Shown one piece after another: positions 20,811 through 29,230 of a stretch of 64,000 nucleotides of DNA; the first letter of the stretch is position 1; each line of letters starts with the position of its first letter. The notes under the pieces are model-generated. The model had not been told where the DNA came from. It saw only the letters and a program-made list of their open reading frames with translations, and made no database searches. The stretch lies in NCBI GenBank assembly GCA_005503085.1, contig SCOI01000003.1, positions 62,001 to 126,000 of the forward strand, in the 5' to 3' direction. Made by a program: the position numbers and the translations under genes. The stretch is from Burkholderiales bacterium C2 (GTDB lineage Bacteria; Pseudomonadota; Gammaproteobacteria; Burkholderiales; Burkholderiaceae_C).

Positions 20811-22190
20811 ATGCATAAGAACAATCCCCTGACCTTTGTGAGCACCGCCGTCGCCGCGCTGCTGCTGGCCGGCTGCGCCAATCTGGCGCCCGCGCACCAG
20901 CGCCCGGCCGCCCCGGTGGCGCAGAGCTGGCCGGCGCCGGCGGCCGCTACCGGCCAGGCTGCGGCCGAGCTGGCCTGGCCGCAGTTCTATGCCGGCGATG
21001 CGCGGCTGGCCGAGCTGATCAAGCTGGCGCTGCAGAACAATCGCGATCTGCGCGTGGCCCTGCTCAATGTCGAGCAGGCGCGGGCGCTGGCCCGTGTGGC
21101 CGATGCCAACCGCCTGCCGACCGTCGGTGTCGGCCTGTCCGGCAGCCGCCAGCCGACCGCCGACGGCGGCAGCACGCGCAACTACCAGGCCGGCCTGCAG
21201 ATCACCGCCTTCGAGCTGGACCTGTTCGGCAAGATCAAGAACCAGAGCGACGCGGCGATGGCCCGCTATCTGGCCACGGTCGAAGGCGGCCGCGCCGCGC
21301 AGATCGCCCTGGTCTCCGGTGTGGCCTCCAGCTATCTGGCCCTGCAGGCCGATGAGGAGCTGCTGGCGCTGGCACGCCAGACCCTGGCCACCCGCGAGGA
21401 CAGCCTGCGCCTGACCCGGCTGCGCTACGACGTCGGCGCGGCCTCGGCGCTGGATCTCAGTAGCGCCGAGTCGGCCGCGGCCGCCGCCCGCGCCGCTGTC
21501 GCCCAAACCCAGCGCCAGCGCGATCAGGACCAGAACGCGCTGGTGCTGCTGCTGGGCCAGCCGCTGCCGGCTGCGCTGCCGCAGGGACAGGCGCTGGCCG
21601 CGCTGCAGCTGGCCGATGTGCCGGCCGGTCTGCCGTCTGAGGTCTTGGTGACGCGCCCCGATGTCTTGCAGGCCGAGCAGCAGCTGATCGCGGCCAGCGC
21701 CAATATCGGTGCCGCGCGCGCTGCCTTCTTTCCCAGCATCACGCTGACCACCAGCCTGGGCACGGCCAGCAGCCAGCTGTCCGAGCTGTTCAGCAACACT
21801 GCCTGGACCTTCACCTCGCAGGCGCTGATGCCGCTGTTTGATGCCGGCCGCAACCGCGCCAATCTGGAGGCCGCCAAGGCCGCCCAGGGCATTGCGGTGG
21901 CGCAGTACGAGAAGGCGGTGCAGACCGCCTTCCGCGAGGTCGCCGACGCACTGGCCGGCCGCGCCACCTTGGATGAGCAGCTGCAGGCGCAGCAGGCCCA
22001 GGCCGAGGCCGAGGGCCAGCGCCTGAAGCTGGTCGAGCTGCGCTATGCCAACGGCGCCTCCAACAATCTGGAGCTGCTCGACGCCCAGCGCGCCAGCTTC
22101 GCCGCCCAGCAGGCGGTGCTGCAGGTGCGCCTGGCCAAGCTGCTCAACGGTGTGCAGCTCTACAAGGTGCTGGGGGGCGGCCTGGGCTGA
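20811..22190 (+). CDS. Outer membrane efflux channel (NodT/OprM family lipoprotein)
   Basis: A 459-residue outer-membrane factor. The signal peptide ends in the lipobox LLAGC. Two OEP repeats follow, recognisable by NRDLRVALLNVEQARALARVADANRLP and ELDLFGKIKNQSDAA, and by RPDVLQAEQQLIAASANIGAARAAFFPSITL. It starts 1 bp after the pump stop, with the ribosome site inside the pump gene, so it is co-translated. It completes the tripartite efflux system. Confidence 0.93.
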   Translation: MHKNNPLTFVSTAVAALLLAGCANLAPAHQRPAAPVAQSWPAPAAATGQAAAELAWPQFYAGDARLAELIKLALQNNRDLRVALLNVEQARALARVADANRLPTVGVGLSGSRQPTADGGSTRNYQAGLQITAFELDLFGKIKNQSDAAMARYLATVEGGRAAQIALVSGVASSYLALQADEELLALARQTLATREDSLRLTRLRYDVGAASALDLSSAESAAAAARAAVAQTQRQRDQDQNALVLLLGQPLPAALPQGQALAALQLADVPAGLPSEVLVTRPDVLQAEQQLIAASANIGAARAAFFPSITLTTSLGTASSQLSELFSNTAWTFTSQALMPLFDAGRNRANLEAAKAAQGIAVAQYEKAVQTAFREVADALAGRATLDEQLQAQQAQAEAEGQRLKLVELRYANGASNNLELLDAQRASFAAQQAVLQVRLAKLLNGVQLYKVLGGGLG

Positions 22191-22229
22191 TACATTGCCG
22201 CCCATTGCTCTTGAAGCCATGGTGCGGCG

Positions 22230-22841
22230 ATGTCGGTGCTCTATCTGCTGGATCTGCTCGGTGTCGCGGTGTTCGCGGTCAGTGGGGCGCTGGCGGCCGG
22301 CCATCTGGGCCTGGACCCGGTCGGCGTCATCGTCTTTGCGGCGCTGACCGCCGTCGGTGGCGGCACCTTGCGTGACCTGCTGCTGGGCCGCCATCCGATT
22401 TTCTGGATGAGTGACGTCCGCTATCTCTATGTGATTGCGGCGGCGGCGCTGGCGACCACTTTATGGGTGCGCTGGTTTGTCGTGCCGATGCAGTCGCTGC
22501 TGGTGGCCGATGCGCTGGGGCTGGCGCTGTTCGCGCTCTGCGGTGCGCAACTGGCCGAGGCCCAGCGCCTGCGCGGCATCGTCATCGTGCTGCTGGGCAC
22601 GATGACCGGTGTCGGTGGCGGGGTGCTGCGCGATGTGCTCAGCGGCCAGGTGCCGCTGCTGCTGCGCAAGGACATCTATGCCTCGGCAGCGATCGCCGGC
22701 ATCGTCGCCTATCTGCTGCTGCAGCGCCTGGGCCTGCCGCGCCCCTGGGCCTTCGGCATCGGGCTGGCCGCCGTGGCCGGCATCCGGCTCGGCGCGCTGG
22801 CCTGGGGCTGGCAGCTGCCGGCATTTCGTTTGCCGGCTTGA
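22230..22841 (+). CDS. TRIC-family cation channel (UPF0126, YadS-like)
   Basis: A 203-residue inner-membrane protein with about seven helices made of two similar halves. Each half carries the glycine-rich signature GGGTLRDLLLGRHP or GGGVLRDVLSGQVP, characteristic of prokaryotic trimeric intracellular cation channels. It presumably conducts K+ or Na+. It starts 39 bp after the efflux operon, on the same strand. No terminator is visible between them, so read-through is possible, but no functional link is known. Confidence 0.9.
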   Translation: MSVLYLLDLLGVAVFAVSGALAAGHLGLDPVGVIVFAALTAVGGGTLRDLLLGRHPIFWMSDVRYLYVIAAAALATTLWVRWFVVPMQSLLVADALGLALFALCGAQLAEAQRLRGIVIVLLGTMTGVGGGVLRDVLSGQVPLLLRKDIYASAAIAGIVAYLLLQRLGLPRPWAFGIGLAAVAGIRLGALAWGWQLPAFRLPA

Positions 22842-22857
22842 CGCCAGGACCTGGGCC

Positions 22858-23073
22858 TCAGTGCGTGCGCACCCAGGCCAGACCTTCGTTGGTGGCGTAG
22901 CGCAGCGCGGCACGTTCGCTGATGAAGCGTGGCGTGAAGCGCATCACGCGGTCATGGCTGGCCATGCCGCGGCCCGAGCGTATCGAGACCGAGGCGGCAA
23001 AGCTGCCATCGGCTTGGGGTTTGATCATCGGTGAGACAAGGTATTTGCCCACCTCTATGCTGTTCTTGTGCAT
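22858..23073 (-). CDS. Small conserved-looking protein of unknown function
   Basis: A 71-residue protein beginning MHKNSIEVGKYLVSPMIKPQ and ending ALRYATNEGLAWVRTH. The middle part (DGSFAASVSIRSGRGMASHDRVMRF) alternates hydrophobic and charged residues, as in a small beta-sheet. No domain is recognised and no function is proposed. It could start three codons earlier (ATG at 23082); neither start has a good ribosome site. It lies downstream of the cold-shock gene on the same strand, but strong hairpins separate them. Confidence 0.6.
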   Translation of the reverse strand: MHKNSIEVGKYLVSPMIKPQADGSFAASVSIRSGRGMASHDRVMRFTPRFISERAALRYATNEGLAWVRTH

Positions 23074-23290
23074 ATTTTTCATGGAGGTGTGCGCCAGGAC
23101 GCTGTGTCTCGGCGCGATAAGGGATTGAACGCTCGAATGAAGACCTGCCGCATCAGCAAGGCTGGCGCATGGGTGTACATCGACGGTGTTCGGTGGTTTG
23201 TGACCTCGAGAGGTCAGGGCATTGGCTTGGGAGGCCGCCCGCTGCGTACTTGCCGGTTTCTTTTTATGGTCTTGGCAGGTATTTGAAGCA

Positions 23291-23362
23291 CGGTGGGTCG
23301 GGTTGAGCCGACCCACCGTTTGGCTTTGATGCGATCAAAGCAGGTGACGCTCACGCGTCACC
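23291..23362 (-). terminator. Three stacked hairpins downstream of the cold-shock gene
   Basis: Reading downstream from the cold-shock stop there are three hairpins. GGTGACGC/GCGTCACC (23343-23362) is a perfect 8-bp stem. CTTTGAT/ATCAAAG (23324-23340) is a 7-bp stem with loop GCG. CGGTGGGTCGG/CCGACCCACCG (23291-23318) is a perfect 11-bp stem with a 6-nt loop. T-runs are short, so the largest is a probable bidirectional terminator and the others may stabilise the short transcript. The remaining bases between 23083 and 23290 are more AT-rich than the surroundings and probably hold the promoter of the small downstream gene; nothing else is seen there. Confidence 0.6.
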
Positions 23363-23374
23363 ATCGACAGCCAA

Positions 23375-23590
23375 TTACAGGCCGCGGATGTTCGAAGCTT
23401 GCAGACCCTTGGGGCCTTGCTTGACTTCGAATTCCACCTTCTGGTTTTCAGCCAGAGTGCGGAAGCCGCCGTTGTTCTTGATTTCGCTGTGGTGGGCGAA
23501 CAGGTCCTTGGAGCCGTCTTCCGGCGTGATGAAGCCGAAGCCCTTGCCGTCGTCAAACCATTTCACGGTGCCAGTTTGCATAGTCGTCAT
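23375..23590 (-). CDS. Cold-shock domain protein (CspA family)
   Basis: A 71-residue single cold-shock domain. [21 protein letters not shown] contains RNP1 (KGFGFI) and DLFAHHSEI is the RNP2 region; the C-terminus [10 protein letters not shown] is typical. It binds single-stranded RNA/DNA and melts mRNA structure. The ATG at 23590 follows AAAGGAA at good spacing. An upstream in-frame extension lacks family similarity. A long leader (about 170 nt) precedes it, as for many csp genes. Confidence 0.95.
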   Translation of the reverse strand: MTTMQTGTVKWFDDGKGFGFITPEDGSKDLFAHHSEIKNNGGFRTLAENQKVEFEVKQGPKGLQASNIRGL

Positions 23591-23775
23591 GATGTGTTCC
23601 TTTGGAAACAAATTAAAAAACCACCTCGCAGCCACATGGCCGGCGAGGACAGAAACACTCAAGAACAGTCAAACGGGAGTTGAAACTGAAGCGAGCCGCT
23701 CGCGAACGATCATGCGGGGCTGCAGATTGAAGACCTTGAAGAAACGGTCTTGTGCGTATCTATGCGCCGAGCATA
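23591..23775 (-). promoter_or_regulatory. Cold-shock gene promoter and long 5' leader
   Basis: On the minus strand an extended -10 (TGG then TATGCT) is at 23770-23778. It would start transcription near 23763 and give a leader of roughly 170 nt before the ATG at 23590. The leader contains a tight hairpin GCGAGC/GCTCGC at 23691-23703 and a TTTTTTAATTTGTTT stretch near the ribosome site. Long structured leaders are common thermosensors in csp genes; here that role is inference. Confidence 0.4.
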
Positions 23776-23797
23776 CCACAGTAGTGCCCCATCGCCC

Positions 23798-26026
23798 TCA
23801 ACTGATTGAGACCGGCGCCAAGCGCACCGCCACACCGCTGAGCACGGCATTGCCCGACAGCGGATCGCGCAGCCCCTCGTCCAGCAGCGCGTTCATATTG
23901 ACGCCCGGCCGCTGCGCTGCCAGCGAGAGCCGGCTGCCGGCCAGGTCATGGCCCCAGCCGTGCGGCAGGCTGACGACGCCGGGCCGCATCTCCGCGCTCA
24001 GTGCCACCCGCACCTGCAGCTCGCCCGCCGCGCTGCTGAGCCGGGCCATGCCCGCCTCGCTGAGGCCGTAGCGTTTGGCATCGTCGGGATGGACCAGCAA
24101 GGTGCAGCGCTCCGGCCCCTTGGCCAGGGTCGGCAGGTTGTGCATCCAGCTATTGCCCGAGCGCACATCGCGTCGCCCGATCAGCAGCAGCTCCGGCACG
24201 GGGGCCTCGAGCGCCGCATCGACAGCGCCCAGATCGTCCAGCAGCAAAGGCGGCGCGAGCTCGATGCAACCCGAGGGTGTGCGCAGCAGCTCGGGGATGC
24301 GCGGCTGCAGCTCGCCCAGATCGATGCCGCCCGGCGCGGCGCGCACCTTGGCCAGGGTCAGGCCTTGCGGGTTCTTGCCGAAGCCGTCGCCATAGGGCCC
24401 GCTGCGCAGCGCCAGATCGACCAGGCGCTCCGGGCCGCGCCAGGGCGTCAGCGCTTGCAGCACGGCTGCCGCATGGGCGCCGGCCAGGCGCTGCACATCG
24501 GCCGCAATCGCGGCATCGTCGAGCGCCTGCAAATCGCCGCGCCAGTCGCGGCCTTCGATCATCGCCGTGAGACGCAGCAAGGTCTCCCATTCCTCGGGCT
24601 GGCCGGCCGGCTTGTCGAACACCGGGCCGGAAAAGCGCGCATGGTTGCGATAGGAGAACTGCGGGAAGGCCAGGTCGTAATGCAGGTCCTCGAGCGGCGA
24701 CAGCCCGGGCAAGATCACATCGGCATGGCGACTGGTCTCGTTCAGATAGATGTCCAGGCTCAGCATGAAGTCCAGGCCGTCGAGCGCGGCGGCCAGCCGC
24801 GGGCCGTTCGGCGCCGACAACACGGGATTGGCCGCGATCGCAATGACGGCGCGCACCTGACCCTCGCCGGCGGTTTCGATTTCCTCGGCCAGCACGGTGA
24901 TTGGCAGTTCGCCGAAGACCTCGGGCGCGTCCGAGACCCGGCTGCGGCGCCGGCCGGTGCTGATGCCCTTGCCGCTGCCGGGCTGGCCCAGGGTGTTGGC
25001 GGCAAAGGCGGCCGCCTTCGGGAACATCGCGCCGCCGGGCGCGTCGAGCTGGCCGGTCAGCACATTCAGCACATCGACCAGCCAGCTGTTGAGCGTGCCG
25101 AAGCGCTGCGTGCAGGTGCCGATGCGGCCGTAAACGGCGGCGCGTGGCGCCAGCGCCAGCTCGCGGGCCAGGCGGCGCTGGGTGGCGGCGTCAATGCCGC
25201 AGCCGGCGGCCATGCGTTCGGGCGGATAGTCCAGCAAGACCTGGCGCAGCGCGGCCAGGCCCTGGACATAGGGCGAGAGCCGGCCGAGCCGCAGCAGACC
25301 CTCATCGAACATCGTGTGGGCCAGGCCCAGCAGCAAGAAGACATCGCCGCCGGGAAGAATCGCCAGATGCTCATCGGCCTGGGCCGCGGTCTCGCTGCGG
25401 CGCGGATCGACCACGACGATGCGGCCGCCCCGCGCGCGCATGGCCTTCGCCTTGCCGCGGTAGTCGGGCACGGTCCACAGGCTGCCGTTGCTGACCATCG
25501 GATTGGCGCCCAGCATCAGCAGGTAGTCGCAGCGCTCGATATCGGGCACGGGAACCGACAGCCAGTGGCCGAACATCAGTCCGCTGGACAGCTGCTTGGG
25601 CATCTGGTCCAGGGTCGAGGCCGAGAACACATTGCGCGAGCCCAGGGCTTTGACCAGGCGCGGGAAGTAGCTGAGCAGGCTGATCTTGTGGGCGCTGGGG
25701 TTGCCGATCACGGCGGCCACCGCATCGCGGCCGTGCCTGTCGAGTATCGGCAGGAGGCGCCGCTCGATCTCGGCAAACGCCTCGTCCCAGCTGGCCTCGA
25801 CGAACTCACCGGCGCTGTTCTTGATCAGCGGTGCGCGCAGCCGGTCGGGGTCTTCGTGCAGGTCTTTCAGCGACACGCCCTTGGGACAGATATAGCCGTG
25901 GCTGAAGACATCCTGCGCGGCGCCGCGAATGCTGATGACCTGGGTCCCCTCGGTCATGATCTCCAGCCCGCAGCAGGCTTCGCACAAGGGGCAGATGCGG
26001 TAGTGGCTTTGCTGCGGCTCGCTCAT
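23798..26026 (-). CDS. Molybdopterin-dependent oxidoreductase (formate dehydrogenase/DMSO reductase superfamily)
   Basis: A 742-residue enzyme. The N-terminus binds a 4Fe-4S cluster (CPLCEACC and GYICPKG). Next come molybdopterin-guanine-dinucleotide binding regions (LMLGANPMVSNGS, VVVDPRRSETAAQADEHLAILPGGD). The C-terminal MoCo-binding domain includes VSLPHGWGHD. The residue usually held by Cys, Sec or Ser near position 150 lies in STLDQMPKQ, with no Cys or Sec, so it is not a typical formate dehydrogenase or nitrate reductase. There is no Tat signal, so it is cytoplasmic. No partner subunits are adjacent. The substrate is unknown. The start at 26026 has GGAGA seven bases upstream. Confidence 0.85.
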   Translation of the reverse strand: MSEPQQSHYRICPLCEACCGLEIMTEGTQVISIRGAAQDVFSHGYICPKGVSLKDLHEDPDRLRAPLIKNSAGEFVEASWDEAFAEIERRLLPILDRHGRDAVAAVIGNPSAHKISLLSYFPRLVKALGSRNVFSASTLDQMPKQLSSGLMFGHWLSVPVPDIERCDYLLMLGANPMVSNGSLWTVPDYRGKAKAMRARGGRIVVVDPRRSETAAQADEHLAILPGGDVFLLLGLAHTMFDEGLLRLGRLSPYVQGLAALRQVLLDYPPERMAAGCGIDAATQRRLARELALAPRAAVYGRIGTCTQRFGTLNSWLVDVLNVLTGQLDAPGGAMFPKAAAFAANTLGQPGSGKGISTGRRRSRVSDAPEVFGELPITVLAEEIETAGEGQVRAVIAIAANPVLSAPNGPRLAAALDGLDFMLSLDIYLNETSRHADVILPGLSPLEDLHYDLAFPQFSYRNHARFSGPVFDKPAGQPEEWETLLRLTAMIEGRDWRGDLQALDDAAIAADVQRLAGAHAAAVLQALTPWRGPERLVDLALRSGPYGDGFGKNPQGLTLAKVRAAPGGIDLGELQPRIPELLRTPSGCIELAPPLLLDDLGAVDAALEAPVPELLLIGRRDVRSGNSWMHNLPTLAKGPERCTLLVHPDDAKRYGLSEAGMARLSSAAGELQVRVALSAEMRPGVVSLPHGWGHDLAGSRLSLAAQRPGVNMNALLDEGLRDPLSGNAVLSGVAVRLAPVSIS

Positions 26027-26193
26027 GTTTTGTCTCCTGCTGGGCTGGCGGGTCGATTGTGCGCGGCCGGCATTGAGGGGGGCGGTCATCTTGGTGACAG
26101 TCCGTGGTCAGGGTAAGTGCGGCCTCGGCCGGTCTTGTGCGCAAGCCGGGGCGACGCGGAGAATCGGGCCAGGCAAGTGGAGCGGCGGTCCCT

Positions 26194-27303
26194 ATGAAAC
26201 GCTATGCATGGCTGATATCCCTGGCGCTGCTCGGCGCCTGTGGTGGTGGCAGCGGCGAGGGCGGTGCCGCCCCGCCGGTCACTACCGCGCCGCTTGAATG
26301 GCGGGCCACCGCGTCGAGTGAATGGCCTCACAGCAGCGCCGCTGCGGCGGGGCTGTCCGAGGCCCAGCTGGATCAGGCCTTCCAGGCCGGGCGCGAGCTG
26401 CCCGGGCTCTACGGAATGCTGCTGCTTCGGCGCGGCGCCCTGGTGGGCGAGGCCTACTACAACGGCAAGGGTGCCGACGACCTGCTGCAGCTGCGCTCCG
26501 TCACCAAGACCGTGATGGCCACCTTGATCGGCATGGCGATTGCCGAGGGAACGATTGCCAGCATCGATCAGCCCATTGCCGACTATCTGGCTGCCGACTA
26601 CGGCGTCCTGCTGACAAACAAGCCGGGCCTGCGCATCCGCGATCTGCTGACCATGACTGCCGGGCTGCGCTGGGACGAAAGCACCGCAGCCGGCTACAAC
26701 GACTGGGTGTTGTCGCCCGACCCGACCCGCTATGTACTGCAGCGCGAAGCGGTCGACCCACCCGGCCAGCGCTTTGCCTACAACTCAGGCACCAGCCATC
26801 TGCTGTCGGTGATCCTCAGCAAGGCCGCCGGCCTCAGCACCGAGCAGTACGCGGCGCAAAAGCTGTTCGCGCCATTGGGCATCACGCGCTGGGGCTGGGC
26901 CAGGCTGGGCGATGGGTACCACAACGGTGCCGCCGATCTGCAGCTGCGCGCTCGTGACCTGGCGAAGCTGGCCCTGCTGTGGCAGCAGGGCGGCCGCTGG
27001 CAACAGCAGCAGCTGGTGCCCGCCGATTGGATGGCCGCGGCGGGCCGGTCGCAGATCTCGCGCAGCAATCCGCTCGGTGGTCTGGCGATCACGGACTATG
27101 GCTATCTGTGGTGGCTGGGCCAGCAGGGCGGGCAGGCCTTCCAACTGGCCTGGGGCTATGGGGGTCAGTTCGTGCTGACCCTGCCGGGCCGGGACTTCAG
27201 CGTGGTGATGCTGAACCAGCACAACGTCGCCCAGGCGCCGCAGCAGGAGAGCCGCAGCATGGGTTTGTTGGTGCAGAACGTGCTGCCGGCCTTGCTGCCT
27301 TAG
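26194..27303 (+). CDS. Serine hydrolase of the beta-lactamase class C/EstB family, lipoprotein
   Basis: A 369-residue exported lipoprotein (signal ending LLGAC then GGGSGEGG). The penicillin-binding fold motifs are present: SVTK (Ser102 nucleophile, Lys105) and AYNSG with Tyr196. The family includes esterases, D-aminopeptidases and 6-aminohexanoate-dimer hydrolases as well as class C lactamases. The YNS form of the second motif is more usual in the esterase-type members, so resistance to beta-lactams should not be assumed. The start at 26194 is chosen by the signal peptide; no clear ribosome site precedes it. Confidence 0.85.
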   Translation: MKRYAWLISLALLGACGGGSGEGGAAPPVTTAPLEWRATASSEWPHSSAAAAGLSEAQLDQAFQAGRELPGLYGMLLLRRGALVGEAYYNGKGADDLLQLRSVTKTVMATLIGMAIAEGTIASIDQPIADYLAADYGVLLTNKPGLRIRDLLTMTAGLRWDESTAAGYNDWVLSPDPTRYVLQREAVDPPGQRFAYNSGTSHLLSVILSKAAGLSTEQYAAQKLFAPLGITRWGWARLGDGYHNGAADLQLRARDLAKLALLWQQGGRWQQQQLVPADWMAAAGRSQISRSNPLGGLAITDYGYLWWLGQQGGQAFQLAWGYGGQFVLTLPGRDFSVVMLNQHNVAQAPQQESRSMGLLVQNVLPALLP

Positions 27304-27409
27304 GGACTTTGCAAGCCGGCCGGTGCCGGCGGCCACCGATGCTTCATGCCCTCTTCATCGAGTGCGCTACAGACTCCCTTCATCGTCATTCGATGTCAGA
27401 GGAGTTCGC

Positions 27410-27787
27410 ATGGGTTCAACAATCAAGCCAGGGCTGTGGCGGCGGGGCGTGCTGCTGCTGGGAGTGCTGGCACTGGCCGGCTGCGGCGGTGGCAGCGATG
27501 AAGGATCGCGCTATGTCGTCGACGGCATCCGAGTCAAGGCCACGGTCAACAAGAGCGAGGCCTACGACATCGAGATCAACGGCGGTGACTGCGAGCTCAC
27601 CGTGGCGGCCAACAACACGGTCAAGCGCCTGCTGATCACCGGCCTGAGCAACAAGGTCATGGTGGAGGCCGGCACGCAGATCGAGGTGATCGACTTCACC
27701 GGCGGCGGCAACACCGTCTATGTGCCCAAGGGCTTCAAGACCAGGGTCGTCAATACCGGCTCCGATAACACGGTGGTGGAGCGCTGA
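27410..27787 (+). CDS. DUF3060-like small lipoprotein
   Basis: A 125-residue protein. The signal peptide ends in the lipobox ALAGC, followed by GGGSDEGS. The mature part has short repeated beta-strand motifs (CELTVAANNTVKRLLITG, NKVMVEAG, NTVYVPKG, NTVVER) in which Asn-Thr/Lys-Val turns recur, as in right-handed beta-helix DUF3060 proteins. No enzymatic residue is evident. The ATG has AGAGGAG upstream. The mycobacterial founding members of DUF3060 are uncharacterised surface proteins. Confidence 0.7.
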   Translation: MGSTIKPGLWRRGVLLLGVLALAGCGGGSDEGSRYVVDGIRVKATVNKSEAYDIEINGGDCELTVAANNTVKRLLITGLSNKVMVEAGTQIEVIDFTGGGNTVYVPKGFKTRVVNTGSDNTVVER

Positions 27788-27816
27788 GGCCGGGCCGGAT
27801 GGATGCATAGCCCTGT

Positions 27817-28362
27817 TCAGAACGGGTCAAAGATGATCCCGTGCTCCGCCAGCAGTTCCTGCACCAGGCGCTTCCAAGGCCCGGAGGGCGTCCAGACCCG
27901 GCTGACTGCGGCCCAGGCTTCTTCGGGCACTGCACCCTCGTTGATCACCCGGTATAGAAAGCTGAAGACGGACGCCCGCATATTGACCTGGCAGTGCACG
28001 AACACCGACCGCTGCTGGGCTCGCCAGCCGCGCATCTGGCGTTCGAAGGCTCGATAGTCGGCCGCGCTGGGGCGGCCCCAGACCACGGGCACATTGACGA
28101 AGAGCAGGCCCTGGTCGCGAACGATGTCGGGCTCGGCCGCCAAGGCGTCGCTGACCGTCGGTGGGGCCAGATAGAGCACGGCGTCTATGCCCTGCGCCTT
28201 CAACGTGGCAAGCCATGCGGCCGAGGGCTGGCCGGCGGTGAGCCAGCGTTCATCGAGGCGTATCAGGTTGGGAGGTGGTTTGGCAGGGGCATCGGCCCGG
28301 CTCGGATGGGGCAGGCAGGCGGCCAGCAGGCCGGCAATCAGCAGGGGGCGGCGTTCTGTCAT
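27817..28362 (-). CDS. Exported tyrosine-phosphatase-like protein with CX4R loop
   Basis: A 181-residue protein with an N-terminal signal (MTERRPLLIAGLLAACLPHPSRADA; LAAC may be a lipobox). The core resembles dual-specificity/DUF442-type phosphatases (LTAGQPSAAWLATLKAQGIDAVLYLAP). The loop is VHCQVNMRAS, that is HC-X4-R rather than the classical HC-X5-R. This shortened loop is, to my knowledge, shared by a small family annotated as protein tyrosine phosphatase, so activity is uncertain. The start is the first Met of the signal peptide; no ribosome site is evident. It lies about 100 bp downstream of the LytTR operon on the same strand. Confidence 0.7.
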   Translation of the reverse strand: MTERRPLLIAGLLAACLPHPSRADAPAKPPPNLIRLDERWLTAGQPSAAWLATLKAQGIDAVLYLAPPTVSDALAAEPDIVRDQGLLFVNVPVVWGRPSAADYRAFERQMRGWRAQQRSVFVHCQVNMRASVFSFLYRVINEGAVPEEAWAAVSRVWTPSGPWKRLVQELLAEHGIIFDPF

Positions 28363-28465
28363 GGCGAGGCTTTCGACGGCATTGGCCACTGTATGAGCAG
28401 CGGCGGCCCGCGCGACAGCGGACCGTCCCAGCGAAGCTGCACTTCGTCGCAAATAGCCGAGCGAT

Positions 28466-29230
28466 CTACATCTGCTTGAACAGATGCGCGTAGCTCTCCG
28501 CCACCAGCAAGGTGTCGGCGCTTTCCTTCAGCTTGACCTGCAGGCGGCCACGGAAGTCGCGGGTGACGCCGGCCACGGCGGCGGCGTTGACCAGGGTGGA
28601 GCGGTGAATCTGCCAGAACTGCTGCGGGTCGAGTTCGTCGACCAGCTCCTTCAGCGGCTTGCGGATCAGCGCTTCGCTGTCGCGCGTCGCGACCCGGGTG
28701 TATTTGCTGTCGGACTGGAAGTACAGCACCTCGTCGACCGTGATCAGCTTCAGGGTCTGGCCGACCGAGGCATTGATCCAACGCAGCGGCGTGCGCTGCG
28801 CGGGCTCGGGTCTGGCCGCCAGCTGGTTCAGCACGCCGCCGAGATCGGCCGGCGGGCCGGCCAGGCGCTGCTTGACCCGGCCGATCGCGGTGAACAGCCT
28901 GGCGGCGACCAGCGGCTTGAGCACATAGTCGACCGCGCCCTGATCGAAGGCCGCCACCGCGTACTGGTCGTAGGCGGTGACGAAGACCACATGGCTGCGC
29001 CCGGCCACCTGGCGGGCCACGTCCAGGCCGGTGGCGCCGGGCATCTGGATGTCGAGAAAGAGCACATCCGGCTTGTGCCGGTCCAGCAGCCGCAGCGCCT
29101 CGACGCCATCGGCCGCCTCGCCGACGATGGCCAGCTCGGGCCAGAGCTGGCCCAGGCGTTCGATCAGCTCGTGGCGCAGTGTTTCCTCATCCTCGGCCAC
29201 CACGGCCGTCGGTGCGCTCAAAGACCTCAT
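28466..29230 (-). CDS. LytTR-family response regulator
   Basis: A 254-residue regulator. The receiver domain (about 8-125) has EDEE and phospho-acceptor Asp60 in VLFLDIQMPG; the conserved Lys is in YVLKPL. The C-terminal LytTR DNA-binding domain (about 150-250) shows LYFQSDSKYTRV, LIRKPLKELVDELDPQQFWQIHRS and VNAAAVAGV. It overlaps the upstream pseudo-kinase gene by 4 bp and is the last gene of a three-gene operon. Targets are unknown; LytTR proteins typically bind direct repeats, none obvious nearby. Confidence 0.92.
   Translation of the reverse strand: MRSLSAPTAVVAEDEETLRHELIERLGQLWPELAIVGEAADGVEALRLLDRHKPDVLFLDIQMPGATGLDVARQVAGRSHVVFVTAYDQYAVAAFDQGAVDYVLKPLVAARLFTAIGRVKQRLAGPPADLGGVLNQLAARPEPAQRTPLRWINASVGQTLKLITVDEVLYFQSDSKYTRVATRDSEALIRKPLKELVDELDPQQFWQIHRSTLVNAAAVAGVTRDFRGRLQVKLKESADTLLVAESYAHLFKQM

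Noticed and set aside
17639-20881. Open frame of 1080 codons on the minus strand opposite the RND pump
   Set aside because: It is His/Gln/Arg-rich with no domain, and mirrors the codon pattern of the strongly conserved pump gene. Long antisense frames are common in high-GC DNA.
23068-23286. Possible 72-codon plus-strand gene upstream of the small orphan protein
   Set aside because: No ribosome site, no recognisable motif, and it occupies the probable promoter region of the minus-strand gene.
26194-27303. Beta-lactam resistance gene
   Set aside because: SVTK and YNS fit the broad serine-hydrolase family; the lipoprotein signal and motif form favour an esterase-type enzyme, so resistance is not supported.
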